A DNA stretch of 8,731 bases from Chloroflexota bacterium (GCA_002697005.1 NZUD01000085.1:2646-11376), one strand, 5' to 3'; shown: positions 1 to 6,470, counted from the stretch's first letter. The notes: a model not told the origin generated them from the letters alone. Numbers and translations: made by a program.

Positions 1-197
1 ACGATACCTTCGCAAGACGGGCAGGTACGGCACAGGCTGGCGTACCAGTTATCGTTTCCTCGGACCAGATCTTCCGGCAGTCGGACAGAGCTCTGGACCT
101 GCAGTTCTCCTTCACGGATGCCAAAGCCCTCACAGGCTACGGCTCCCACCGCGCCCAAGCCGGCCCAAGCAAGAAAATTTCGCCTGGTTAGTTTCAT
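1..197 (-). CDS. Tat-exported molybdopterin oxidoreductase (MopB family / ActB-like), N-terminal fragment
   Basis: Only the first 65 codons are present; the frame is open to the left edge. The protein starts MKLTRRNFLAWAG, a twin-arginine signal (R5-R6, F8, L9) with a short Ala/Gly-rich hydrophobic stretch. It ends in AVAC (C22), which could be a Tat lipoprotein cleavage site. After a linker comes NWYASLCRTCPSCEG, with C56, C59 and C62 placed where molybdopterin oxidoreductases bind their N-terminal [4Fe-4S] cluster; the spacing here is Cx2Cx2C rather than the common Cx2Cx3C. The ATG lies 32 nt after the cytochrome gene, with only a weak AGG upstream, so translation probably depends on the operon. 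The pentaheme cytochrome upstream suggests a membrane-bound quinol- or donor-oxidising complex like alternative complex III or a polysulfide-reductase-type enzyme. As I recall it, ActB of true alternative complex III lacks the N-terminal cluster cysteines, so their presence may favour a catalytic Mo enzyme. The substrate cannot be told from this fragment. Confidence 0.8.
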   Translation of the reverse strand, partial: MKLTRRNFLAWAGLGAVGAVACEGFGIREGELQVQSSVRLPEDLVRGNDNWYASLCRTCPSCEGI

Positions 198-229
198 CTA
201 CCTATGACTCTGTTTAGCATCAAGATTCG

Positions 230-856
230 TTATTTGTGGCAGGTCGTACAATCGGTCGGCGCATTGTTCACACGGTGACAGTCGAGGCATGTACCCATCT
301 TGAGTGACTGACCGGTTTTAGGCTGCACTTCGGTTTTGTTGCCAACGTCACCATGACAGATCGTGCACGTCTGAGCGACATCTGGCATTTGGGTCAACTC
401 TTCGCCGTTGATTCCGTATTTAACGGGAATCTCATTGTCGGTGAAGTATCTGATATGGGACTCATGTATAAAACGGACATGATCTGGAAGGCGGTGCACG
501 CGCTCCCAGTCAATCGGGGTGTCAGTGTCAAAAGCCGTTCTTACTTTCTCGATCTCTGCTTGAGCGGCAACGGTCGCACCATCGACATTCTTGTGGCAGA
601 AGAGGCACGTTTCTATTGCAGGTACTGTAGCGGCCTCTCCTTTAGTTACGTTCCGGTGACAGAATTCGCACTGAATGTTGTTGTCTGCGACGTGGACGGT
701 ATGAGGGAAAGCTACCGGTTGTGCCGGAGCGTTGCCTAGACCGAACGGAGGGTTTGAGAACCAAGATATGAGAAGAACGATGACGACAAACCCCAGGACC
801 ACCGTCACAACCCCACCAGCAACCATCAGGGGTATCATTTTTGGGTTTGGCATCAT
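230..856 (-). CDS. Membrane-anchored pentaheme cytochrome c (c3/c7 type, ActA-like)
   Basis: A 208-aa protein with an uncleaved N-terminal helix (about residues 8-32) and a periplasm-side domain carrying five CXXCH heme sites: C63-H67, C84-H88, C164-H168, C190-H194 and C203-H207. Extra histidines in FPHTVH (H52, H55) and FIHESH (H131, H134) are likely distal ligands, giving bis-His hemes as in cytochrome c3/c7 proteins. Size, single anchor and five hemes match ActA of alternative complex III, and the next gene downstream encodes a Tat-signal molybdopterin-type protein, as expected for ActB. It should pass electrons between that protein and a membrane or periplasmic partner. Two adjacent ATGs (856 and 853) are possible starts; neither has a recognisable Shine-Dalgarno, so the exact start is uncertain by one codon. 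The last heme site ends one residue before the stop, so the protein is complete. The heme count is read directly; the ActA assignment is inference. Confidence 0.9.
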   Translation of the reverse strand: MMPNPKMIPLMVAGGVVTVVLGFVVIVLLISWFSNPPFGLGNAPAQPVAFPHTVHVADNNIQCEFCHRNVTKGEAATVPAIETCLFCHKNVDGATVAAQAEIEKVRTAFDTDTPIDWERVHRLPDHVRFIHESHIRYFTDNEIPVKYGINGEELTQMPDVAQTCTICHGDVGNKTEVQPKTGQSLKMGTCLDCHRVNNAPTDCTTCHK

Positions 857-928
857 TTAGTTATAATTCTGTGCATCGGATCAATCTGTTTGGAATAAGT
901 CATCGTATAAAGGCTAGGGCAAGATCCC

Positions 929-1225
929 TTAGATGAGGAGCCGATCGTAAATCGCTTTGACATCAATCTGAGCGTTGATGCCTAGAATCAGAATCACCAC
1001 CGCAACGACGAACAGCAAACCTGCCACACCCGTTAGTGGAATCCGCAGTTTCTGGGCAGACTCGGGAAGTTGGCCTGTGTTTACCAAAGATGGGATTACC
1101 GCATGGGCGGTCAGCAATGTAAGGCCGAAAGTTACAACGAGTGGGAAATAAATCCAGAGCCATTGAAGGAACATGTGGATGTTATTCCACTCAACACTCG
1201 TTAATGCCCTTGGGTCTTCCAACAT
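929..1225 (-). CDS. Small two-helix membrane protein heading the cytochrome/molybdoenzyme operon
   Basis: A 98-aa protein with two predicted membrane helices: about residues 22-45 (LWIYFPLVVTFGLTLLTAHA) and 62-85 (a Val/Leu/Ile-rich run ending LGIN). The N-terminus is amphipathic and tryptophan-rich (W13, W22, W24). It has no cysteines and no CXXCH, so it binds no c-type heme; H17 and H41 are the only histidines. I do not recognise a named family. It lies 72 nt upstream of the pentaheme cytochrome on the same strand and is the first gene of that unit, so a small structural or anchoring subunit of the same respiratory complex is the simplest reading. The ATG is preceded by GGGA at a reasonable distance. 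Composition and length argue for a real gene rather than a chance frame; the function is unknown. Confidence 0.72.
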   Translation of the reverse strand: MLEDPRALTSVEWNNIHMFLQWLWIYFPLVVTFGLTLLTAHAVIPSLVNTGQLPESAQKLRIPLTGVAGLLFVVAVVILILGINAQIDVKAIYDRLLI

Positions 1226-1290
1226 TAATTCCCGGCGTCATCTGAAATTGCTATGTTTTACGGGCGGATTTCCCGAATGCTCCCGCGCAT

Positions 1291-1312
1291 AAAAAAGCCT
1301 CTGGTCAGAGGC
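1291..1312 (-). terminator. Rho-independent terminator, minus strand
   Basis: On the minus strand GCCTCTG-AC-CAGAGGC forms a perfect 7-bp stem (in practice 6 bp with a 4-nt loop), followed at once by six T (plus-strand A at 1291-1296). It sits about 210 nt past the stop of the downstream deacetylase gene and 65 nt before the small membrane protein, so it separates the hydrolase operon from the respiratory operon. The plus strand has no T-run after the hairpin, so it should act in one direction only. Confidence 0.8.
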
Positions 1313-1319
1313 CAGGTGA

Positions 1320-1348
1320 AAAATATCACAACGCCATATACGTGTCAA
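1320..1348 (-). promoter_or_regulatory. Candidate sigma70-type promoter facing the respiratory operon
   Basis: On the minus strand a perfect TTGACA (-35, 1343-1348) is followed by a 17-nt spacer and TATTTT (-10-like, 1320-1325; first three and last base fit the consensus). Start of transcription would fall near 1313, right at the foot of the terminator hairpin at 1291-1312. If real, it would drive the operon starting at 1225, but the RNA would begin with that hairpin plus U6. The match could be chance in an AT-rich patch. Confidence 0.35.
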
Positions 1349-1447
1349 GAGATTCCAGCTTCAGTTAGGCCTGTTTGCAGGCTCAATCAACAACCGACGA
1401 GGGCTCGAAAAACGGCGGTGCCTGGGATTAGTTTCCAAAGAAAAGCA

Positions 1448-1503
1448 CCAAAGCGGTCAGGCATGCGGGGGAACCAGTAGTGATCACTGTTTGGTCGCTT
1501 TGG
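1448..1503 (-). other. Nested inverted repeat in the 3' untranslated region of the hydrolase operon
   Basis: An 8-bp perfect inverted repeat (CCAAAGCG at 1448-1455, CGCTTTGG at 1496-1503) encloses a second hairpin: ACCA at 1473-1476 with TGGT at 1492-1495, around the palindrome AGTGATCACT at 1479-1488. The two stems abut and could stack. On the minus-strand transcript the outer stem begins about 20 nt after the stop at 1523 and is followed by TGCTTTTCTTT, so it may be a weak terminator or a 3'-end stabiliser; the palindrome could instead be an operator. The rest of 1226-1522 holds the terminator and promoter-like site listed separately and otherwise shows nothing recognisable, including no tRNA. 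Confidence 0.35.
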
Positions 1504-1522
1504 GCCATCAAGTATCTCACGG

Positions 1523-2425
1523 TTACCCCGGCTGGTTGTCGCGGTACCAATCGACGATCTCTGACCCGGTAGCAGCCCAGACTTCCTCATGGCCCATGAC
1601 GTACCCCAAAGCTTCTTCTAGGTACCCGATACGAAAGGGTTGTCCGATCAGCCAGGGGTGCAGATTGATCGTCATTAGACGCCCGTTTGAGGCACCATCC
1701 TGATACATGACGTCGAAGCCGTCTCTCATTGATTGCGCGAAGCGGTCGATGGTCACACGGCGGTTAGACATTGTGAACAAGTCATCCATCTCCAGCATCG
1801 TCGGCAGCGCCGTCAGACCGTCCCTCATGGGGTAGGGTTGCTCGTCGTTCACCCAGTCGCACACGTAATCGAAGCCGGCCTGACGCAATAGATCGGGTGT
1901 CCGTTCCGACTCACCATAGTCGGTGCCCGACCAACCCCGTGGCTTCTTTCCAGTGGCCTTCTCGATGATATTCATGGAAGACCGAATGAAGATGGTTTCG
2001 GCTTCCACCGACATATTTCCGGAGATCATCTGGCTACCAGAAACTCCATGAGCGATGATCTCGCAGCCACGGTCGAGGCAGTGTTTCACTAAGTATGGGT
2101 AGTGCTCAGCAGTCTGGGAATCCATAGCCACGGTGGCATCAATACCAAGCTTCTCCAACACGTCCAGCACCCGGAATACACCGACCCGATGGCCGTATTC
2201 GCGGTGGGAGAACCGGGGATAATCGGGGAAGGGGCGCACCCCTAGACCCCCTGCTTGGTCGGCGCTAAAGCTTCCCTCCGGCAACTCCCATTCAGTGTGT
2301 TCCAGGGTAACTATCGCGCACAACGCGACCCTGGCGCTGTTGGGCCAGCTAAGTTTGCCTCGGGTGGATATGGGAGACCAGTCGTGGTGAGCGTGGTCCA
2401 TCCCTTGTCGTCGTTCTGCGGGCAT
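1523..2425 (-). CDS. PuuE-like polysaccharide deacetylase family hydrolase (copy A)
   Basis: A 300-aa single-domain, cytoplasmic NodB/CE4-fold protein with no signal peptide. The family includes the allantoinase analogue PuuE and other enzymes that cleave C-N bonds in small molecules. Landmarks in order: WPNSARVALCAIVTLEHTEW (about 27-46, first strand with E42-H43), FSHREYGHRVGVFRVLDVLEK (72-92), EIIAHG (122-127, H126), GWSGTDYGESERTPDLL (164-180), CDWVNDEQPYP (189-199) and NLHPWLIGQPFR (254-265, H256). The canonical CE4 Asp-Asp and His-x3-His zinc motifs are not intact: there is one His in AHGVSGSQ and Glu-His at the first motif. This is the style of PuuE-like members rather than of true chitin/xylan deacetylases. 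The ATG at 2425 has GGGAG 9 nt upstream; the ATG at codon 9 has no spaced Shine-Dalgarno. It follows its paralogue by 33 nt and is probably co-transcribed. Fold and family are solid; the substrate is unknown. Confidence 0.88.
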   Translation of the reverse strand: MPAERRQGMDHAHHDWSPISTRGKLSWPNSARVALCAIVTLEHTEWELPEGSFSADQAGGLGVRPFPDYPRFSHREYGHRVGVFRVLDVLEKLGIDATVAMDSQTAEHYPYLVKHCLDRGCEIIAHGVSGSQMISGNMSVEAETIFIRSSMNIIEKATGKKPRGWSGTDYGESERTPDLLRQAGFDYVCDWVNDEQPYPMRDGLTALPTMLEMDDLFTMSNRRVTIDRFAQSMRDGFDVMYQDGASNGRLMTINLHPWLIGQPFRIGYLEEALGYVMGHEEVWAATGSEIVDWYRDNQPG

Positions 2426-2458
2426 ATAATGCGTCTCCCGTCAGGTCGAATTCTAACT

Positions 2459-3367
2459 TTAGACCCTGTACTGCTTGGCGTGGTCAACCGCCTGGTCATA
2501 GTAATTCTCGATGTAATATTCGGCGATGTCGTCGGCGGTGGTCATCCAGATGTCGCTATGCGACGTTATATAGCTCAGAATCTCGTCCAGGTACTTTATG
2601 CGATGGGGCTGGCCGATCAAGAACGGATGGAGGGCGATGCACATCACCCGGCCACTCTCGGCACCCTCTTTATACAGTTGGTCGAACTGGCGCTTGCAGA
2701 TCTCTGCGAAATAATCGGCTTCGTAGTTGACCCGGAACAATGGCGAGTCGTTCAACTCAATTGAATATGGGACGGATACGAGTTTTCCTGACTCCACGTT
2801 GATGGGCACTGGCTGGTCGTCATGCATCCAGTCCGTGTGGTAGATCAGGCCTGCCTCAGTCATCAAATCAGGGGTACGGATCGTGCCAGAGATGGCAGGG
2901 CCCAGCATTCCTTTCAGTTGTTTGCCGGTCTGCCGCTTCAGGGTTTCCACATTGTCCCGGTAAAATTCCCGCTCCTCTTCTTCTGTATAGGCGTATAGAT
3001 ATCGGGTGTTATAGATGCCGTGACTCATGTAGTCCCAGTCACGTTCCACCATGGCATCTCGAATCTCTGGGAAGTGCTCAAGAACAGCTAGGTTAAGGGA
3101 TACGCAACTGCGAATCTTGTATTGGTCCAGAACCTCCAGCATCCTCCAAAACCCCACTCGGTTCCCATAGTCTCGGTAGGAGTATTGCTGAACGTCAGGG
3201 TACGGTGTCCGCGGCCATGGGTCACGTGGACCGTGTTTGGTGGGCATATACTCATAATGCTCCACGTTAGGAGCAATCCATAGGGCTACCCTTTCTCCAC
3301 TCGGCCACTTGATGGGTGGGCGCTCAACGATGGGGCTGTAGTCGACTCTATGCGGAGGTAATGACAT
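2459..3367 (-). CDS. PuuE-like polysaccharide deacetylase family hydrolase (copy B)
   Basis: A 302-aa paralogue of the next gene, colinear over its whole length. Landmarks: DYSPIVERPPIKWPSGERVA (9-28), NVEHYEY (34-40, E37-H38), YSYRDYGNRVGFWRMLEVLD (62-81), DYMSHGIYNTRY (112-123, H116), GPAISGTIRTPDLMTEAG (156-173), HTDWMHDDQPVP (177-188) and LHPFLIGQPHR (246-256, H247). The block DYMSHG...LHPFLIGQP is typical of the PuuE/allantoinase-analogue branch of the NodB fold, acting on small amides or ureides rather than on polysaccharide; no signal peptide is seen. The start is set at ATG 3367, because GGGAGG lies 9 nt upstream (3377-3382) and the protein then begins MSLPPHRVDYSPI like its relatives. 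A TTG at 3400 is in frame but overlaps the -10 element of the likely promoter. First gene of a two-gene unit, divergent from the monooxygenase. The C-terminus (IENYYDQAVDHAKQYRV) is about 12 residues longer than in copy A. The real substrate is unknown. Confidence 0.88.
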   Translation of the reverse strand: MSLPPHRVDYSPIVERPPIKWPSGERVALWIAPNVEHYEYMPTKHGPRDPWPRTPYPDVQQYSYRDYGNRVGFWRMLEVLDQYKIRSCVSLNLAVLEHFPEIRDAMVERDWDYMSHGIYNTRYLYAYTEEEEREFYRDNVETLKRQTGKQLKGMLGPAISGTIRTPDLMTEAGLIYHTDWMHDDQPVPINVESGKLVSVPYSIELNDSPLFRVNYEADYFAEICKRQFDQLYKEGAESGRVMCIALHPFLIGQPHRIKYLDEILSYITSHSDIWMTTADDIAEYYIENYYDQAVDHAKQYRV

Positions 3368-3376
3368 CCTCAAAGG

Positions 3377-3382
3377 CCTCCC
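3377..3382 (-). promoter_or_regulatory. Shine-Dalgarno deciding the start of hydrolase copy B
   Basis: Minus-strand GGGAGG with 9 nt to the ATG at 3367. It fixes that start over the in-frame TTG at 3400, which would place this site inside the coding sequence. Confidence 0.75.
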
Positions 3383-3399
3383 GCTGCAATGTTTGCCCA

Positions 3400-3428
3400 A
3401 GCCTAGGGTAATCGCTAAACACTGTCAA
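3400..3428 (-). promoter_or_regulatory. Candidate promoter of the hydrolase pair
   Basis: On the minus strand a perfect TTGACA (3423-3428) is followed by a 17-nt spacer and TAGGCT (3400-3405; T1, A2 and T6 of the -10 consensus kept). Start of transcription near 3393 would give a leader of about 25 nt holding the GGGAGG site. The fit with the chosen start codon makes it plausible, though the -10 is poor. Confidence 0.45.
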
Positions 3429-3534
3429 ATTGTGTGCTCGCGTGCTAGGGGCGGTAGGCACTGGTAAATCCGGGCAAGATAAAGCAGAATATCGGCTAAT
3501 ATTTTTCGCCAATCGTCGCCAAGGGTTCAACGCC

Positions 3535-3540
3535 AGGAGG
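3535..3540 (+). promoter_or_regulatory. Strong Shine-Dalgarno of the monooxygenase gene
   Basis: AGGAGG lies 7 nt before the ATG at 3548, the strongest ribosome site in the window, and fixes that start. Upstream, between the divergent genes (3429-3534), I see no convincing plus-strand -35/-10 pair; TAATAT at 3497-3502 is a possible -10 without a good -35. Confidence 0.8.
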
Positions 3541-3547
3541 GAACGGG

Positions 3548-4999
3548 ATGCCAGCCAGAACCGGCAAGCAATATATAGATGGCCTGAGCCAACGGCCGCC
3601 TAACCTCTACATGTCCGGCAAAAAGATAAAAGATCCCACTAAAGAACCGGGTCTAAGCGGCGGAATCAAAACCCTCTCCCGCCTGTATGACCTGCAGCAC
3701 GATCCGAAGGCAGGCAAAGACATGACTTACGAGTCACCGACCACTGGCGACCAGGTCGGCATGTCTTTCCTAACGCCTCGGACCCACAACGACTTGGACC
3801 GGCGCCGCGAAATGATGCGTAACTGGGCCAAAATCACCTGTGGAATGATGGGCCGCACTCCTGATTTTTTGAACGTTAGCCTGATGTCAATGGCGGCCGC
3901 CGGCAAGTACTTTGGCCAAAACCGCCCTGAGTTCGAAAAAAACATCCAGGACTATTACGAGCTTGTTCGAGAGCAAGACCTCGTCCTGACGCATACTCTA
4001 GTCAACATCCAACGGAATAGGTCCGGAGCAGCTACCACCTTGGACGACTCTTTAGACGTCGCGCTTTCAGTAGTGAACGAGACTGACGAAGGGATCATAG
4101 TCCACGGAGCTCGTGTGTTGGCCACCCTTCCCATCGCCGATGAAATCGCGGTCTACCCCGCACGCTCCCACCGTCTGCCCACCGGCGCACCCGGCCGGAC
4201 GTCCTTCGCCTTCGCCATTCCCTGCGACACTCCCGGGCTCAAGTTTCAATGTCGGGAGCCCTTCGACCTCGAACGCTCCAGCTTCGACCACCCCCTTGGC
4301 TCACGTTTCGAAGAGATGGATGCTCTGGCGTTCTTCGACAACGTCCTAGTCCCTTGGGAAAGAGTTTTTTTGTACGGCGACGTGGACATGTGCAACAACA
4401 TGTCGCTCAGGACACATCAATTCCTCCATTCCGGCCATCAGGTCGTGACCAAGAACGTGGTCAAGTGCGAATTCATCCTGGGGTTAGCCAATCTGATGGT
4501 GAAAACCCTAGGTTCGGAGGAGATACCTCAGGTCCACAGCATGATGGCTGAGATCATTGAGAACCTGGAGATAACGAAGGCCCTGCTCCGGGCAGCCGAG
4601 GTCGATGCTCAGCTGGACGAATGGGGTGTAATGTGCCCCACCGATATATCATTGATGGTAGCGCGTCAGCAGTTCATCAAGATGTACCCCCGCATGGGGG
4701 AGATATTGCACTTGCTGGGTTCCAGCAGCCTGATGGCCCTGCCCACGGAAACCGACTTCGATGGCCCTTTAGTCGATGACATCACCAAATATCTAGAGAC
4801 CGACTTCTCGTCGGCTAAAGACCGGGTCCGGCTATTCAGACTGGCCTGGGACACCTGCTGCAGCGCCTTTGGCTCCCGGCAAATCCTCTACGAAAGGTTC
4901 TTCCAGGGCGACCGCAACCGGAACGTGGTATTGATGAACAGCCGCTACGACAAAGAGCCCATGAGCCAGTTCGTTCTGGACTTTTTGAACCAAGACTAG
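3548..4999 (+). CDS. HpaB-family FADH2-dependent monooxygenase, oxygenase component
   Basis: A 483-aa cytoplasmic protein, full length for the HpaB family (usually about 480-520 aa). These enzymes use FADH2 supplied by a separate flavin reductase (HpaC type) and O2 to ortho-hydroxylate phenols, for example 4-hydroxyphenylacetate to the catechol, or to oxidise halophenols. HpaB N-domain (about 5-275): MGRTPDFLN (101-109), HTLVNIQRNRS (149-159), HGARVLATLPIADE (186-199) and VLVPWERVFLYGD (266-278). C-domain (about 285-480): helical core, TKYLETDFSSAKDR (413-426) and YERFFQGDRNRN (448-459). Compared with Thermus HpaB, whose R100, Y104 and H142 contact the substrate as I recall, R103 and H149 appear kept but the Tyr is F107, so the substrate may differ. 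No reductase gene is in the window; it must lie elsewhere. Transcribed alone here, divergent from the hydrolases and convergent with the MFS gene. The family call is firm; 4-hydroxyphenylacetate as substrate is not supported. Confidence 0.93.
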   Translation: MPARTGKQYIDGLSQRPPNLYMSGKKIKDPTKEPGLSGGIKTLSRLYDLQHDPKAGKDMTYESPTTGDQVGMSFLTPRTHNDLDRRREMMRNWAKITCGMMGRTPDFLNVSLMSMAAAGKYFGQNRPEFEKNIQDYYELVREQDLVLTHTLVNIQRNRSGAATTLDDSLDVALSVVNETDEGIIVHGARVLATLPIADEIAVYPARSHRLPTGAPGRTSFAFAIPCDTPGLKFQCREPFDLERSSFDHPLGSRFEEMDALAFFDNVLVPWERVFLYGDVDMCNNMSLRTHQFLHSGHQVVTKNVVKCEFILGLANLMVKTLGSEEIPQVHSMMAEIIENLEITKALLRAAEVDAQLDEWGVMCPTDISLMVARQQFIKMYPRMGEILHLLGSSSLMALPTETDFDGPLVDDITKYLETDFSSAKDRVRLFRLAWDTCCSAFGSRQILYERFFQGDRNRNVVLMNSRYDKEPMSQFVLDFLNQD

Positions 5000-5084
5000 A
5001 GACCGAATGCTCCTACTCTCGCTCGCAGGAAAAGGCTGAGGTTAACGCCGCTATCAGCAACGTCCCGGACTCGACTAAAACCCC

Positions 5085-6470
5085 CTAGTCGTCGTCCCCT
5101 ACCACGCCGACAGCCGGCCTTAACTGTACCTCTTTAGCCACATCTGAGTGAGGTAAATCATCTTCCCAGTCTGGGATCAGCACGTGGGAAGTGTCATCCA
5201 ACATTGCGATAACCAAAACCCCAACGCCGCTGAATGCTACCGACAGCGCCATGACCATATTGAATGATCCGGTGACGTAGACCACCAGTCCGGCTAATCC
5301 CGTTGCTACAGCGTGTCCCATCAACGCGCCTGTGGTCTGCCACCCGTAGATGGTCCCCATGGGACCTTCGCCATAGTACTGGCGGTTGATAACCAGATAG
5401 CCAGTCCACTCTGCGCCAAAGCCGATCCCAAACACACCCGCGAACAGATAGAACGCCCAGGCATCCTGGGACCAGAAAAGCATAAAGACCGTGACTGCCT
5501 GAATGCTGAGGCTGGCGGCCATCATCCGTCGGGTACCGTACATCTCCGCCAAGATAGGAGTGACAACCCGACTGATGACGCTAACCAAGGCGATGATTGT
5601 CAGGATGATTCCAGCTTGGGCCAACGATGTGAATGCACCACGCTCGAAAGCCATGGGAATCACATAAATTAGAATCGTACCGTGGCCTGCACAACCCAAG
5701 CCGTGAATCAGGGGCAGATTCCAGAAAGGCTTGGTACGCCTGGTGTGCTGGTTAAACACTTTCTGGCGCAAACGGTCCACAGTTTTGTCTCTCAATATAG
5801 GCGGCGGGTCAGTGTCTTTCGCTCCGTATGGTTGAATCCCTATGTCAGCTGGCTTACTCCGCATCAGCGGGACCATCGCCAACATTATGCCGCCACCCAC
5901 TCCCCCAATCAACATAAACGTGCTCTGCCATCCCAGAGCTTCGATAAAGCCGCCCATCAATGGAGCGATGATACCAGTGCCTACACCGCCAGCACCCCAG
6001 AGTATTCCGACCCCCAGGCCCAAACGCCTGCGGAACCAGCCGCTCACTGCTGCCATAAGGGGGACCATAGCCAAGGACTGAGTAAGGGATAGGAGTATTC
6101 CAAAGAAGATGAAGAAGTGCCAAATTTCAGTGACCTGACTCAGCAAGAACATGCTGATCAAGTACATCACGGAAGCAGCGAATAGCATCCAGCGAGAGCC
6201 GTACCGGTCTCCCAGCCATCCGGTCATCGGCGCATAGATCGCTCCAAACAGGTAGTAACTGGCGATAACCGCACCGATGGTGCCCAAGCTCCAACCAAAG
6301 TCGCCGTCTGCGTCGCTAAGCGGTGGCACCATGATACCGGCCGCCATGCTGATGGAACTGGCGAATATCTGAACCGTGGCCAAGATACCAATGACCACCC
6401 AGCTATAGTGGATGCCAAAGGGCAAACGAACCGGAGTGATTCCTGATTGCGGGTTATCTAAGAGAGCCAA
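5085..6470 (-). CDS. MFS transporter, monocarboxylate/oxalate-formate-antiporter style (copy 1)
   Basis: A 461-aa, 12-helix major facilitator. Motif A lies between helices 2 and 3 (GWLGDRYGSR, 84-93), with a degenerate second copy after helix 8 (ILAEMYGTRR, 306-315). Helix 4-5 holds FRRRLGLGVGILWGAGGVGTG (146-166), typical of the MCT/OxlT-like branch that moves organic anions. A polar central loop of about 45 residues (204-248) joins the halves, and helix 7 starts with HGLGCAGHG (256-264). The start is a TTG at 6470: a stop codon lies directly upstream in frame, no ATG is available before the first helix, and the paralogue has exactly the same 14 residues before RLPF. No strong Shine-Dalgarno is visible. 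Last gene of the minus-strand unit, 110 nt after its paralogue and 85 nt from the end of the convergent monooxygenase. Likely imports or exchanges a carboxylate; the substrate is unknown. Confidence 0.9.
   Translation of the reverse strand: MALLDNPQSGITPVRLPFGIHYSWVVIGILATVQIFASSISMAAGIMVPPLSDADGDFGWSLGTIGAVIASYYLFGAIYAPMTGWLGDRYGSRWMLFAASVMYLISMFLLSQVTEIWHFFIFFGILLSLTQSLAMVPLMAAVSGWFRRRLGLGVGILWGAGGVGTGIIAPLMGGFIEALGWQSTFMLIGGVGGGIMLAMVPLMRSKPADIGIQPYGAKDTDPPPILRDKTVDRLRQKVFNQHTRRTKPFWNLPLIHGLGCAGHGTILIYVIPMAFERGAFTSLAQAGIILTIIALVSVISRVVTPILAEMYGTRRMMAASLSIQAVTVFMLFWSQDAWAFYLFAGVFGIGFGAEWTGYLVINRQYYGEGPMGTIYGWQTTGALMGHAVATGLAGLVVYVTGSFNMVMALSVAFSGVGVLVIAMLDDTSHVLIPDWEDDLPHSDVAKEVQLRPAVGVVGDDD

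Noticed and set aside
353..739. Plus-strand 128-aa open frame
   Set aside because: Antisense to the pentaheme cytochrome, whose five CXXCH motifs prove the other frame.
1364..1383. GCCTG-TTTG-CAGGC hairpin
   Set aside because: A 5-bp stem with no T-run; within chance expectation.
1253..1590. Short open frames on both strands in the 1226-1522 spacer
   Set aside because: No ribosome sites, no family features, and they cross the terminator hairpin or overlap the hydrolase gene in another frame.
2255..2764. Plus-strand 169-aa open frame
   Set aside because: It lies antisense across the two hydrolase genes, which have clear family motifs; the product has no recognisable features.
3368..3400. 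TTG at 3400 as the start of hydrolase copy B (11 residues longer)
   Set aside because: It overlaps the predicted -10 element, has no ribosome site, and the ATG at 3367 has GGGAGG 9 nt upstream and a family-like N-terminus.
3548..4999. 4-hydroxybutyryl-CoA dehydratase as an alternative identity for the HpaB-fold protein
   Set aside because: The dehydratase needs three Cys and one His for its [4Fe-4S] cluster; only C98 is near the expected place and the CxxxC partner is G102, so the cluster site is absent.
5072..5091. CGACTA/TAGTCG inverted repeat between the convergent monooxygenase and MFS genes
   Set aside because: Only 6 bp with an 8-nt loop and no T-run on either strand; not a convincing terminator.
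5313..6092. Plus-strand open frames of 119 and 136 aa, and similar ones at 6947-7580
   Set aside because: Antisense to the MFS genes; such frames arise from the strand-biased codon use of membrane proteins.
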